Shown here: positions 21,453 to 31,029 of the stretch, in pieces
Position numbering within the stretch: position 1 is the first letter of the stretch
Layout of the letters: the number at the start of each line of letters is the position of its first letter
NCBI RefSeq assembly: GCF_018406645.1
Contig: NZ_AP024546.1
Location: 744,001 to 808,000, forward strand
Source of the DNA: Lysobacter helvus
GTDB taxonomy: Bacteria; Pseudomonadota; Gammaproteobacteria; Xanthomonadales; Xanthomonadaceae
DNA length: 64,000 bases
Direction: 5' to 3'
The notes under the pieces: generated by a model
The model's database searches: none
What the model was told of the DNA's origin: nothing
What the model saw: only the letters and a program-made list of their open reading frames with translations
Translations under genes and position numbers: made by a program

Positions 21453-22138
21453 GCGATCGTCGCCATGCGACCGGTGCGCTGGTCGCGGCGGTGCGAGTAG
21501 AAGCGCGGGTCGGCGATCGTGTCGAAGTCGCCGCCGTGGATGTCGGTGATGCCGGCGCGGGCGAGGCGTTGCCGCGCGAGTGCGTAGAGGTCCACGCGCC
21601 AATGGCCGGGGCGTGTCGCGAAGAAGGCGCGTTCGGCGTCGCGCGATTGCGACACGAAGGCGTCGTGCACTTCTTCCCCGATCTCATACGACGCCACGCC
21701 GGCCGCGGGCCCGAGCCACGCGACGATGTCCTCGCGCGGCGTGCGCATGGCATCGAGCGTGGTTTCGAGCACGCCGGCGGCGAGGCCGCGCCAACCGGCG
21801 TGGGCGGCGGCGAGTTCGTCGGCGTTGCGCGAGGCGAACACGACCGGCATGCAATCCGCGGTGAGGATGGCGAGGACGGTGCCGGGCGTGCGCGTGAGGG
21901 CTGCGTCGGCTTCGGGTTCATCGGTCTCCGGTTCGACCGCGACGTGCGTGCCGTGCACCTGGCGGATCCAGCGGGGCGCGGAGGGCAAGGCGAAGCGTTC
22001 GATCAGGTCGCGACGGTTCTGTTCAACGGAGGAGGCGTCGTCGCCGCTGCGGAGGCCGAGGTTGAAGGTGTCGAAGGGCGGCAACGAGTGGCCTGCGCCG
22101 AAGCGCAGGGTCGTGAAGGTGACGATGCCCGGAGACAT
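21437..22138 (-). CDS. pgeF: Peptidoglycan editing factor PgeF (YfiH/laccase domain)
   Basis: 233 residues from ATG 22138 (MSPGIVTFTTLRFG). The Cu-oxidase_4 family residues are present: RQVHGTHV, LTADCMPV and AAAHAGWRG, which supply the His-Cys-His metal site. PgeF/YfiH proteins remove wrongly incorporated residues from peptidoglycan precursors and have been linked to purine nucleoside cleavage. The frame stays open a further 23 codons to an ATG that overlaps the rluD stop, but that stretch is largely a dispersed repeat (22169-22196), so the internal ATG is preferred. rluD-pgeF pairing is conserved in enterics. Confidence 0.92.
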   Translation of the reverse strand: MSPGIVTFTTLRFGAGHSLPPFDTFNLGLRSGDDASSVEQNRRDLIERFALPSAPRWIRQVHGTHVAVEPETDEPEADAALTRTPGTVLAILTADCMPVVFASRNADELAAAHAGWRGLAAGVLETTLDAMRTPREDIVAWLGPAAGVASYEIGEEVHDAFVSQSRDAERAFFATRPGHWRVDLYALARQRLARAGITDIHGGDFDTIADPRFYSHRRDQRTGRMATIAWIAP

Positions 22139-22168
22139 CGGCCACGCCGCACGTAGCACCGCACCCTC

Positions 22169-22196
22169 TGGATTCCCGCCTTCGCGGGAATGACGG
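22169..22196. repeat. REP-like dispersed repeat with ATTCCCGC/GCGGGAAT hairpin
   Basis: TGGATTCCCGCCTTCGCGGGAATGACGG contains an 8-base perfect stem (ATTCCCGC, loop CTTC, GCGGGAAT). This is a familiar type of short dispersed genomic repeat in gamma- and betaproteobacteria. It sits between rluD and pgeF and, read on the minus strand, encodes HSREGGNPE in frame with pgeF. Confidence 0.75.
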
Positions 22197-22206
22197 GCCG
22201 ACTGCA

Positions 22207-23214
22207 TTACTTGCCCTTCTCCACCGCAGCCCGCGCGTCATCGCGCAGCGCATCCATCAAGCCGCGCATGTCCGCCGGCACCGGCGCCGTGCAGCGCACC
22301 GGTTCGCCCGTCGTGGGATGCGTGAACTCCAACGTTTCCGCATGCAGCGCCTGCCGCTTGAACGTGCGCAGGGCTTCGATCAGTTCGGGCGTCGCGCCGC
22401 GCGGCAGCTTCAGCGGGCCGCCGTACAGCGGATCGCCGACGATCGGATGCTTCAGGTGCGCCATGTGCACGCGGATCTGGTGCGTGCGGCCCGTCTCCAG
22501 GCGGCATTCCAGGGCGGTGTGCGCGCGGAAGCGTTCGCGCAGCCGGTAATGCGTGATGGCTTCGCGGCCGTCCTCGCGCACGGCCATCTTGATGCGGTCG
22601 CGCGGATGGCGGTCGATCGCCAGGTTGGCGGTGCCGCCGGACACCAGCGCACCCACGACGACGGCGAGGTACTGGCGATGCACGCCGCGCGAGGCGAGCT
22701 GTTCGACCAGCGCGGTGTGCGCCGGCAGCGTGCGCGCGACCACCATGACGCCGGAGGTGTCCTTGTCGAGGCGATGCACGATGCCGGCGCGCGGCAGCGC
22801 GGAGAGGCCGGGGTCGCGATGGAGCAGCGCATTCACCAGCGTGCCGGTCGGATTGCCTGCCCCGGGGTGCACCACCAGGCCGGCGGGCTTGTCGAGGACG
22901 AACACCGCCTCGTCCTCGTAGAGCACGTCGAGCGGGATGTCCTCGGGGGCGGCGGTGGTCTGGATGTCCAGGACCACGATCAGCGAGACCGACTCCCCGC
23001 CGCGCACCGGATCGCGGCCGCGCACCTGCTTGCCTTCCAGCAGGGCGTCGCCGGTCTTGATCCACTCGGACAGGCGCGAACGCGAAAACTCGGGGAACAA
23101 TTCGGCCAGCACGGCGTCGAACCGCCGCCCCGCCGCACTGTCGGGCACCACCGCGAAGCGCGGTTCCGCCTCCGGGGAGGTCTCGTTGATGGGGTCCAGC
23201 TCGGGGGTGCTCAT
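22207..23214 (-). CDS. rluD: 23S rRNA pseudouridine(1911/1915/1917) synthase RluD
   Basis: 335 residues beginning [11 protein letters not shown]. The N-terminal S4 RNA-binding domain (about 20-90) includes [23 protein letters not shown]. The RluA-family catalytic domain has [17 protein letters not shown] with the nucleophilic Asp. Further blocks are [13 protein letters not shown] and [10 protein letters not shown]. It modifies helix 69 of 23S rRNA. The frame is open upstream, but the family start is at 23214. Divergent from bamD, as in E. coli, and followed by pgeF. Confidence 0.95.
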   Translation of the reverse strand: MSTPELDPINETSPEAEPRFAVVPDSAAGRRFDAVLAELFPEFSRSRLSEWIKTGDALLEGKQVRGRDPVRGGESVSLIVVLDIQTTAAPEDIPLDVLYEDEAVFVLDKPAGLVVHPGAGNPTGTLVNALLHRDPGLSALPRAGIVHRLDKDTSGVMVVARTLPAHTALVEQLASRGVHRQYLAVVVGALVSGGTANLAIDRHPRDRIKMAVREDGREAITHYRLRERFRAHTALECRLETGRTHQIRVHMAHLKHPIVGDPLYGGPLKLPRGATPELIEALRTFKRQALHAETLEFTHPTTGEPVRCTAPVPADMRGLMDALRDDARAAVEKGK

Positions 23215-23271
23215 GCGCAAGTCCGGTTCAGGCGCGGTACCGAACGTCGGCCCCGGGCAGTTGTGGCGGAC

Positions 23272-23280
23272 TGGTATTAT
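23272..23280 (+). promoter_or_regulatory. Candidate extended -10 element for bamD
   Basis: TGGTATTAT matches an extended -10 (TGn plus TATTAT) and lies 43 bases upstream of the bamD ATG, in the 109-base rluD-bamD divergent gap. No good -35 is present at 17 bases, which extended -10 promoters tolerate. Supported by sequence only. Confidence 0.45.
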
Positions 23281-23323
23281 CCGCGCCTCGCGCCCCAAGC
23301 GCCCCTCACCCGGCTTCCCGTCC

Positions 23324-24184
23324 ATGACTCATCGCTCCATGACGCTGCGCCCCCTGCTGTTCCTGCTGATCGCCCTGGTGCTGGCCACCTCGGGCTGCTC
23401 CAAGTTCAGCAAGCTGTGGAAGGACGAGAACAAGAACGAGGGCCAGCCGGTCGAGGTGATCTACGACAAGGCCCACGGCTACATGCGCGAAGAGCGCTGG
23501 GCCAGCGCGACCGAAACCTTCCAGCGCCTCGTCGCCCAGTACCCGTACGGTGCGTACACCGAGCAGGCGCTGATGGAAATGGCGTACGCGGAGTTCAAGT
23601 CGGGCAAGCACGACGACGCGATCTCCACGATCGACCGCTTCATCCGCACCTATCCCACGCATCGCAACATCGCGTACTTCTATTACCTGCGCGGGCTGTC
23701 CAACTCCACGCGCAACGCCATCTTCCTGTCGAAGGTCTTCGACCTGCAGATGAGCAACCGCGACCTGTCCACGCCGATGCAGGCCTACAACGACTTCTCG
23801 ATCGTGGCCGAGCGCTACCCGAACAGCCGCTACGCCGCCGACGCGGGCCAGCGGATGATCGACCTGCGCAACCTGTTCGCGAAGCACGAGCTCGACACGG
23901 CGCTGTACTACCTGCGCCGCGGCGCCAACGTGGCGGCGATCGAGCGCGCGAAGTACCTGCTGGAGACGTATCCGCAGACCAGGCACCAGAACGACGCGGT
24001 CGCTGTGCTGGGCGAGGCCTACACCAAGCTCGGCAACACGGCGCTGGCCAACGATGCCCGGCGCGTGCTGGAGCAGAACGATCCCAAGCACCCGTGGCTC
24101 ACGGGCGACTGGCCGGACTATCCGTCCAACTTCCGCAAGCTCAACCCGTTCGCGGGCGAGAAGAGCGCGGCGGGGCACGACTGA
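23324..24184 (+). CDS. bamD: Outer membrane assembly lipoprotein BamD
   Basis: 286 residues. A lipoprotein signal ([17 protein letters not shown]) gives the lipidated Cys at about residue 25, followed by Ser. The mature part is five TPR-like repeats typical of BamD/Com[29 protein letters not shown] and [19 protein letters not shown] are recognisable (shown here only in part by their ends ERWASATE and YAEFKSGK). BamD is an essential BAM complex member for beta-barrel insertion. A second ATG five codons in is an alternative start. A bidirectional terminator follows. Confidence 0.95.
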   Translation: MTHRSMTLRPLLFLLIALVLATSGCSKFSKLWKDENKNEGQPVEVIYDKAHGYMREERWASATETFQRLVAQYPYGAYTEQALMEMAYAEFKSGKHDDAISTIDRFIRTYPTHRNIAYFYYLRGLSNSTRNAIFLSKVFDLQMSNRDLSTPMQAYNDFSIVAERYPNSRYAADAGQRMIDLRNLFAKHELDTALYYLRRGANVAAIERAKYLLETYPQTRHQNDAVAVLGEAYTKLGNTALANDARRVLEQNDPKHPWLTGDWPDYPSNFRKLNPFAGEKSAAGHD

Positions 24185-24206
24185 GGTCGTTCCAGGAGTT
24201 GAACTG

Positions 24207-24233
24207 AAAACCCCCGCGATCGCGGGGGTTTTT
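24207..24233. terminator. Bidirectional rho-independent terminator between bamD and nadE
   Basis: AAAA, then the 18-base palindrome CCCCCGCGATCGCGGGGG, then TTTTT. It works on the plus strand for bamD (T-run 24229-24233) and on the minus strand for nadE, whose stop is 8 bases away. The cleanest terminator in this half of the window. Confidence 0.88.
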
Positions 24234-24240
24234 GTTTGGG

Positions 24241-25884
24241 CTACGAATATCCGTTGGTGATCGGATAACGGCGTTCGCGGCCGAAGGCGCGGCGCGACAC
24301 CTTCGGGCCCGGCGCGGCCTGGTGGCGCTTCCATTCGCTGATGCGCACCAGCCGCAGCACGCGTTCCACCGTGGCGGCGTCGAAGCCCGCGGCGACGATC
24401 TCGTCGCGCGCCTGTTCCTGGTCGATGTGGCGATAGAGGATTGCGTCCAGCACGTCGTAGGGGGGCAGCGAATCCTGGTCTTTCTGGTTTTCGCGCAGCT
24501 CCGCCGACGGCGGGCGATCGATCACGCCCTCGGGGATCGCCAGCCCGCCATGCGGCGCCGCGCCGCCTGCGGCATTGCGCCAGCGCGCGAGGTCGTACAC
24601 CTCGGTCTTGTACAGGTCCTTGATCGGCGCGTAGCCGCCGCACATGTCGCCGTAGATCGTGGCGTAGCCCACCGCGTACTCGCTCTTGTTGCCGGTGGTG
24701 AGCAGGAGGCCGCCGAACTTGTTCGACAGCGCCATCAGCAGCACGCCGCGGCTGCGCGATTGCAGGTTCTCTTCCGCCACGTCGGGCGCGCGATCGGCGA
24801 ACAACGGGCCCAGCGCTTCCATGAAGCCCTTGAACGGCGCTTCGATCGAGACGGTTTCCAGCCGCACGCCGAGCGATTTGCATTGCACGGCGGCGAGGTC
24901 GTTCGACAGGTCCGCGGTAAAGCGCGACGGCAAGCGCACGGCGGTGACGTTCTCCGCGCCGATCGCATCGACGGCGATGGCGAGCACGACGGACGAATCC
25001 AGCCCGCCGGACAGGCCCAGCCACACCTTGTCGAACCCGTTCTTCGCGCAGTAATCGCGCGTGCCGCGCACGATCGCGCGCCAGGCGAGCGCGTCGCGGC
25101 CTTCGTCGTCTTCCGCGGGCCAGTGCACGGGCGCGAACTTGCGCGTGTCCGGATCGAAGTCCGCGATCAACAGGTGGTTTTCGAACGCGCGCGCCGCCGC
25201 ATGCACGGTGCCGTCGCCGTCGGCGATCACCGACGCACCATCGAACACGACCGCGTCCTGCCCGCCGACCGTATTGAGATACGCGAGGGCGACGCCGGAT
25301 TCGGCGACACGCTCCGCCAGCAGGCCATCGCGCTGCGCGTGCTTGTCGCGTTCGAACGGCGAGGCGTTGGGCACCAGCACGAGTTGCGCGCCGGCGTCGA
25401 CCGTGCGCGCGAGCGGCTCGGGGAACCACAGGTCTTCGCAGATCACCAGGCCGATGCGCGCGCCGTCGAGCTCGAACATGCACGGTTCGCCGTCGGGGTC
25501 GACGTCGAAGTAGCGGCGTTCGTCGAACACGGCGTAGTTGGGGAGTTCGCGCTTGCGGTAGGTCTGTTCGATCGCGCCGTCGCGCAGCACGCTGGCGGCG
25601 TTGTAGACCACCGCGCCCGCGGCCTGCGGCCAGCCGACGACGGCGACGATGCCGCGCACTTCGCTCGCGATCGCCTGCATCGCGGCCTCGCAATCGGCGA
25701 GGAAGCGCGGGCGCAGCAGGAGGTCTTCCGGCGGGTAGCCGCTGAGGGCGAGCTCGGGGAACAGGATGACGTCGGCGCCGTGCTCGTCGCGCGCCTGCGC
25801 CGCCAGGCGCACGATGCGCGCGGCGTTGGCGGCGATCGCGCCGACCGGGAAATCGCACTGCGCCATCGCGATCCGAAGCGTCAT
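24241..25884 (-). CDS. nadE: Glutamine-dependent NAD+ synthetase
   Basis: 547 residues. An N-terminal nitrilase-like glutaminase domain has the catalytic Glu (E44 in LFPELALSGYPPED), Lys (YRKRELPNY) and Cys (GLVICEDLWF). A C-terminal ATP pyrophosphatase domain has the P-loop WLGLSGGLDSS and later LLLTTGNKSEYAVGY. It converts nicotinate adenine dinucleotide to NAD+ using glutamine. The two-domain form is complete and its length is normal. Begins 40 bases after the topoisomerase gene on the same strand. Confidence 0.96.
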   Translation of the reverse strand: MTLRIAMAQCDFPVGAIAANAARIVRLAAQARDEHGADVILFPELALSGYPPEDLLLRPRFLADCEAAMQAIASEVRGIVAVVGWPQAAGAVVYNAASVLRDGAIEQTYRKRELPNYAVFDERRYFDVDPDGEPCMFELDGARIGLVICEDLWFPEPLARTVDAGAQLVLVPNASPFERDKHAQRDGLLAERVAESGVALAYLNTVGGQDAVVFDGASVIADGDGTVHAAARAFENHLLIADFDPDTRKFAPVHWPAEDDEGRDALAWRAIVRGTRDYCAKNGFDKVWLGLSGGLDSSVVLAIAVDAIGAENVTAVRLPSRFTADLSNDLAAVQCKSLGVRLETVSIEAPFKGFMEALGPLFADRAPDVAEENLQSRSRGVLLMALSNKFGGLLLTTGNKSEYAVGYATIYGDMCGGYAPIKDLYKTEVYDLARWRNAAGGAAPHGGLAIPEGVIDRPPSAELRENQKDQDSLPPYDVLDAILYRHIDQEQARDEIVAAGFDAATVERVLRLVRISEWKRHQAAPGPKVSRRAFGRERRYPITNGYS

Positions 25885-25924
25885 CCGGGTCTCCTGCCCA
25901 CGCGGGGACGCGCAGTGTATCGCG

Positions 25925-27022
25925 TCACTTCGCGGCGGATTTGCCGTTGCCTTTCGCCCTGGGCCGTTGCTTCGCCTCGCGCCGCGCGGCCCGCAGCAAC
26001 CGCAGCGCCGCCTGCTCCCACTGTCGCGGGCCCTTCGCGTTGCCGGCCGCGCGCTGCAGGCGCCCGTCTTCCCACGCCGCGAACACCACCGGATCGATGT
26101 ACGACTTCCGGCACACCGCCGGCGTGTTGCGCAGGGACTCGGCCACCGACTTCACCACCGTGTTGCACAACGCCGTCGCCACGCGCGCGTTGACGGTGCC
26201 GTTGGCCTTGCGCGGGACCTCCTGCACGGCGAGCAGGCGCAGCGCGCTCAGCGTGCCGCTCCAGGTGCGGAAATCCTTCGCGGTGAATTCGCCGCCCATC
26301 GCGGTCTGCAGGTAGTCGTTCACCGTGCCGGAGTCGACGGGCTGCGGATTGCCCTCGTCGTCTTCGTACTGGAACAACTGCTGCCCGCGCAGCTGCTGGA
26401 TGCGGCGCACGATGCGCGACAGGCGCGCATCGTTGAGCACCACGTCGTGCTCCAGCCCGCTCTTGCCGCGGAAGCGCATGCGCATGCGTCCGCCCTTGAG
26501 GAATTCGACGTGGCGGTTGCGCAGCGTGGTCAGGCCGAACGACTTGTTGTCCTTCGCGTATTCGTCGTTGCCGATGCGCACCAGCGTGTCGGCCATGATG
26601 CCGACGACGATCGCGGTGACTTTCTCGCGCGGCAATCCCGGCAGGCCGAGGTCGCGGCGCAGCGCGCGGCGCAGGTGCGGCAACGCGGCGCCGAAGGCGA
26701 TGATGCGGTCGAACTTTTCGGCATCGCGCACTTCCGACCAGCGCGCGTGGTAGCGGTATTGCTTGCGGCCGCGCGCGTCGCGCCCGGTGGCCTGCAGGTG
26801 TCCGTTGGAACGCGTGCAGATCCACACGTCGCGATACGCGGGCGGGATGGCGAGCTTGCGGATGCGTTGCAGCGTGGCGGGATCGCGGACCACGCGACCG
26901 GCGGCATCGAGGTATGCGAACCCCTTGCCGGCGCGGCGGCGGCGCAGGCCCGGATCGCTGTCGGAGACGTAGACCAGGCCGCCTTCTTCGGCGGATTGGA
27001 CGTTGGGGTCGGTCGAGGCCAT
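25925..27022 (-). CDS. DNA topoisomerase IB (poxvirus/eukaryotic type)
   Basis: 365 residues from MASTDPNVQ. An N-terminal domain (VYVSDSDPGLRRRRAGKGFAYL region) precedes a catalytic core with ALCNTVVK and KDFRTWSGTLSALRLL. The nucleophilic Tyr is Y308 in CRKSYIDPVV. Conserved basic residues lie in LRNRHVEF. It relaxes supercoils through a 3'-phosphotyrosyl bond and needs no ATP. Bacterial IB enzymes are patchily distributed but common in xanthomonads. The C-terminus is a basic Arg/Lys tail. Lies between sucD and nadE with no obvious functional link. Confidence 0.93.
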   Translation of the reverse strand: MASTDPNVQSAEEGGLVYVSDSDPGLRRRRAGKGFAYLDAAGRVVRDPATLQRIRKLAIPPAYRDVWICTRSNGHLQATGRDARGRKQYRYHARWSEVRDAEKFDRIIAFGAALPHLRRALRRDLGLPGLPREKVTAIVVGIMADTLVRIGNDEYAKDNKSFGLTTLRNRHVEFLKGGRMRMRFRGKSGLEHDVVLNDARLSRIVRRIQQLRGQQLFQYEDDEGNPQPVDSGTVNDYLQTAMGGEFTAKDFRTWSGTLSALRLLAVQEVPRKANGTVNARVATALCNTVVKSVAESLRNTPAVCRKSYIDPVVFAAWEDGRLQRAAGNAKGPRQWEQAALRLLRAARREAKQRPRAKGNGKSAAK

Positions 27023-27085
27023 GCCGCAAAGTGGCGGCTGGCGTGTCAACGGAGTGTCCTGCTTCGTCGGCGGACCTCTCCCCAA

Positions 27086-27108
27086 CCCCTCTCCTGGAAG
27101 GAGAGGGG
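27086..27108. repeat. Hairpin repeat CCCCTCTCCT-GGA-AGGAGAGGGG downstream of sucD
   Basis: A 10-base perfect stem with a 3-base loop in the gap between sucD and the topoisomerase gene, with a partial extra copy (CTCTCCCC) to its left. There is no T-tract on either strand. It may protect the sucCD mRNA 3' end or act as a weak terminator. The motif resembles a commonly dispersed intergenic hairpin. Confidence 0.6.
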
Positions 27109-27123
27109 CTCAAGCAGGAAGGC

Positions 27124-27999
<876 letters not shown>

Positions 28000-28010
28000 G
28001 TGTCGGGTCC

Positions 28011-29177
28011 TTACTTGCGGGCGGCGGCAGCAACCGCCTTCTTCGCGCCGTCGTTGATGTCGTCGGCGGCGATGATCGCCAGTCCCGAATTCTTGAGGAT
28101 CTCCTTGCCGGCTTCGACGTTCGTGCCTTCCAGGCGCACGATCACCGGCACCTTGACGTCGACTTCCTTGACCGCCGCGATGATGCCCTCGGCGATCATG
28201 TCGCAGCGGACGATGCCGCCGAAGATGTTCACGAAGATCGCCTTGATGTGCGCGTCGCGCAGGATCAGCTTGAAGGCTTCGGTCACGCGTTCCTTGGTGG
28301 CGCCGCCGCCCACGTCGAGGAAGTTGGCCGGCTCGCCGCCATTGAGCTTGATGACGTCCATCGTCGCCATCGCAAGGCCCGCGCCGTTGACCATGCAGCC
28401 GATGTTGCCGTCCATGGTCACGTAGTTGAGGTCGTGCTGGCTGGCGAGCACTTCGGTCTCGTCTTCCTGGCGGATGTCGCGCATCGCGGCGAGTTCCGGA
28501 TGGCGGAACGTCGCGTTGTCGTCGGAGTTGATCTTGCCGTCGAGGACCGCGAGGTTGCCGTCGGTCATGATCGCCAGCGGGTTGAGTTCGACCAGCGCCA
28601 GGTCCTTCTCGTTGAACAGCTTCGCCAGGCCCAGCATGATCTTCGTCAGCTGGTTCACCTGCTTGGCGTTCAGGCCGAGCGCGAAGCCCATCTCGCGGCA
28701 CTGGTAGGGCTGCAGGCCCTGCACGTAGTTCACGTGCAGCGTCTTGATGGCGTCCGGGTTTTCTTCCGCCGTCTTTTCGATTTCCACGCCGCCGTCGGCC
28801 GAGGCGATGAAGGTGATCGCCTTGCTCGAGCGATCGACCAGCACCGACAAGTACAGCTCCTGCGCGATGTCGGTGGCCTGGGTGATCAGCACGCAATCCA
28901 CCGGCAGGGCGACGCCGGCCGACTGGTAGGTTTCCATCTTCGTGCCGAGCATGCCCTTGGCGTAGTCGCGCACTTCGTCGTAGGTCTTGGCGAGCTTCAC
29001 GCCGCCGGCCTTGCCGCGGCCGCCCGCGTGGATCTGGGCCTTGACCACCCAGAAATCGCCGCCGATGGCCTTGGCCGCGTCGACGGCCTCCTCCGGCGTG
29101 CGCGCAACGCGCCCGGCCGGGACCGCGATGCCGTAGTCGGCAAACAACTGCTTCGCCTGGTATTCGTGGAAGTTCAT
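28011..29177 (-). CDS. sucC: Succinate-CoA ligase, ADP-forming, beta subunit
   Basis: 388 residues beginning [16 protein letters not shown]. The N-terminal ATP-grasp domain has [19 protein letters not shown], and nucleotide-binding blocks such as [15 protein letters not shown] follow. The C-terminal ligase domain has [14 protein letters not shown]. It forms the nucleotide-binding half of succinyl-CoA synthetase with SucD. It begins an operon that diverges from pilS-pilR across a 198-base gap. Confidence 0.97.
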   Translation of the reverse strand: MNFHEYQAKQLFADYGIAVPAGRVARTPEEAVDAAKAIGGDFWVVKAQIHAGGRGKAGGVKLAKTYDEVRDYAKGMLGTKMETYQSAGVALPVDCVLITQATDIAQELYLSVLVDRSSKAITFIASADGGVEIEKTAEENPDAIKTLHVNYVQGLQPYQCREMGFALGLNAKQVNQLTKIMLGLAKLFNEKDLALVELNPLAIMTDGNLAVLDGKINSDDNATFRHPELAAMRDIRQEDETEVLASQHDLNYVTMDGNIGCMVNGAGLAMATMDVIKLNGGEPANFLDVGGGATKERVTEAFKLILRDAHIKAIFVNIFGGIVRCDMIAEGIIAAVKEVDVKVPVIVRLEGTNVEAGKEILKNSGLAIIAADDINDGAKKAVAAAARK

Positions 29178-29283
29178 GCGTCACCAATGAGGGGAGAGTC
29201 CCCGCGCGAAAAACCCCTCCCTGACCACGAGCGGGGCTCGTCGTCCGGCGGCCGATGGGCCGGGGCGCGCGAAAAGGGCGCGT

Positions 29284-29313
29284 ATTGTCGCCGATGCCGC
29301 ACCCGCGGGGCAA
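29284..29313 (-). promoter_or_regulatory. Weak candidate sigma-70 promoter for sucCD
   Basis: On the minus strand TTGCCC and GACAAT are 18 bases apart, about 107 bases upstream of sucC. Each hexamer departs from consensus. Listed as the best match in the sucC-pilS divergent gap; a TATACT at 29341-29346 on the plus strand is the best -10 for pilS, without a good -35. Confidence 0.28.
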
Positions 29314-29375
29314 AGCCGCCGTCCCCTTGCGGCCGACCCCTATACTCCCGGCCAACCTCTGCCGGATTCCGAAGC

Positions 29376-30965
29376 TTGCCGCGCACGCCCGCCGCCCCCG
29401 CGACGACCGAAAGCGCCCTGCGCCGCGAGCTCTATTTCTTCACGCTCTACCGCGCCCTCGAGGCCGGATTGCTGGCGCTGGTCCTCTTCAGCCCCTTCGG
29501 CGGCTTCTTCGAGCAGGCGCGCTACCCCGTGCTCGGGCGCACCGCGGCCACCTGCTACCTGTTCGCGGCGGTCGTGCTGTTCATCACCGGCCGGCGCGGC
29601 GGGTTCCCGCAGCAGGCGTTGTGGGGCGTGCTGGTCGACATCGTTGCCGCCACGGTGGCGATCCATGCCTTGCCGGGCTCGGCCTCGGGCATCGCCCTGA
29701 TGCTGCTGTTCAACGTGGGCGCGGCGTCGTTGTTCCTGCCGCTGCGCTACGGCCTGGGCGCGGCGGCGCTGGGCGGCGTGGCGCTGATCGGCGAATTCAT
29801 CTGGAGCGCCTTCGACAGCGGCGGGTCGCTGCGCTCCACCGCCGAACTGCTGATGTTCTCGATCAGCTTCATGGCGGTGGCCACGCTCACCAACCTGCTG
29901 GGCCGGCAGATGCGCGACAGCCAGGCGCTCGCGGAAAAGCGCGGCGTGGAAGCGGCGAACCTGGCCGAGGTGAGCGAGCTGATCATCCACCGCATGCGCA
30001 CCGGCGTGCTGATGATCGACGGCGACGGCCGCGTGCGCATCGCGAACGAAGCCGCGCGCCTGCTGATCGGCGGGCACAGCGACGACACCCTGGAAACGCT
30101 GGCGCCGGAACTCGAACGCCGCCTGCGCCGCTGGCGCCACGATGGCGTGTCCGACGACACACCGCTGCAACTGGCGCCCGACCTCCCGGAAATCGTCCCG
30201 CGCTTCACGCGCCTGCTGGCCGACAGCGACCAGTCGCTGGTGTTCCTCGACGACACCACGCTGCTGTCGCGCCGCGCCGAATCGATGACGCTCGCGACCC
30301 TCGGCCGTTTCTCCGCCAGCCTCGCGCACGAAATCCGCAACCCGCTCGCGGCGATCTCCTACGCGACGCAGTTGCTGGAGGAATCGCGCGAGATCCTCGA
30401 CGCCGACCGCCGCCTGCTGGAAATCATCCACCAGCAGACGATGCGCATGAACGGCATCGTCGAGAACGTGCTGGGCCTGGCGCGCCGCGAACGCGCGCAG
30501 CCGGAATACATCGAGCTGGTCGGCTTCGCGCGGCGCTTCGCCGAGGAATACCGCACCAACCATCCGCTCGAAGAAGACACGCTCAACGTGACGTCCGAAC
30601 ACCCGTCGGTCCCCGCGCTGGCCGATCCGCGCCAGCTGCACCAGGTGCTCGTGGCGCTGGTGCACAACGCGCTGACCTACGGGCGCATGCCGGGCCAGCC
30701 GGCGCGCGTGACGCTGCACATCGGCAACCCGCACGGCCCGCAAATCGACGTGCTCGATCGCGGCCCGGGCATCCCCGAGACCGTCGCCGCGCAGCTGTTC
30801 CGTCCGTTCTTCACGACCTCCGGCCACGGCACGGGCCTGGGCCTCTACATCGCGCGCGAGTTGTGCCGCGCCAACCAGGCGACGCTGGAATACCTGTCGG
30901 TGCCGGGGGGCGGGTGTTGTTTCCGGATCCGGCTCGCGGGTCCGCATTCACTTCTTCCGACGTGA
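29376..30965 (+). CDS. pilS: Type IV pilus sensor histidine kinase PilS
   Basis: 529 residues from a TTG ([13 protein letters not shown]); no ATG fits. Six hydrophobic helices occupy about 25-175, as in PilS. A PAS-like segment follows ([26 protein letters not shown] in part). The HisKA domain has the phospho-accepting His in [18 protein letters not shown] (about residue 318). The HATPase domain shows [19 protein letters not shown] and [11 protein letters not shown]. It phosphorylates PilR, 64 bases downstream, to control pilin transcription. In Pseudomonas the kinase senses membrane pilin; this is likely but unproven here. Confidence 0.93.
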   Translation: MPRTPAAPATTESALRRELYFFTLYRALEAGLLALVLFSPFGGFFEQARYPVLGRTAATCYLFAAVVLFITGRRGGFPQQALWGVLVDIVAATVAIHALPGSASGIALMLLFNVGAASLFLPLRYGLGAAALGGVALIGEFIWSAFDSGGSLRSTAELLMFSISFMAVATLTNLLGRQMRDSQALAEKRGVEAANLAEVSELIIHRMRTGVLMIDGDGRVRIANEAARLLIGGHSDDTLETLAPELERRLRRWRHDGVSDDTPLQLAPDLPEIVPRFTRLLADSDQSLVFLDDTTLLSRRAESMTLATLGRFSASLAHEIRNPLAAISYATQLLEESREILDADRRLLEIIHQQTMRMNGIVENVLGLARRERAQPEYIELVGFARRFAEEYRTNHPLEEDTLNVTSEHPSVPALADPRQLHQVLVALVHNALTYGRMPGQPARVTLHIGNPHGPQIDVLDRGPGIPETVAAQLFRPFFTTSGHGTGLGLYIARELCRANQATLEYLSVPGGGCCFRIRLAGPHSLLPT

Positions 30966-31029
30966 TCGCATCGTCTTCCGCTTCACGGGGCGGTCCGGGT
31001 AAGGTGTGCCCCGGGGGAAAGGGAGCACG

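Noticed and set aside
22139-22207. Longer PgeF starting at the ATG overlapping the rluD stop
   Set aside because: The extra 23 residues are mostly translated from a dispersed hairpin repeat and do not match the family N-terminus. Kept as a finding, not as the gene start.
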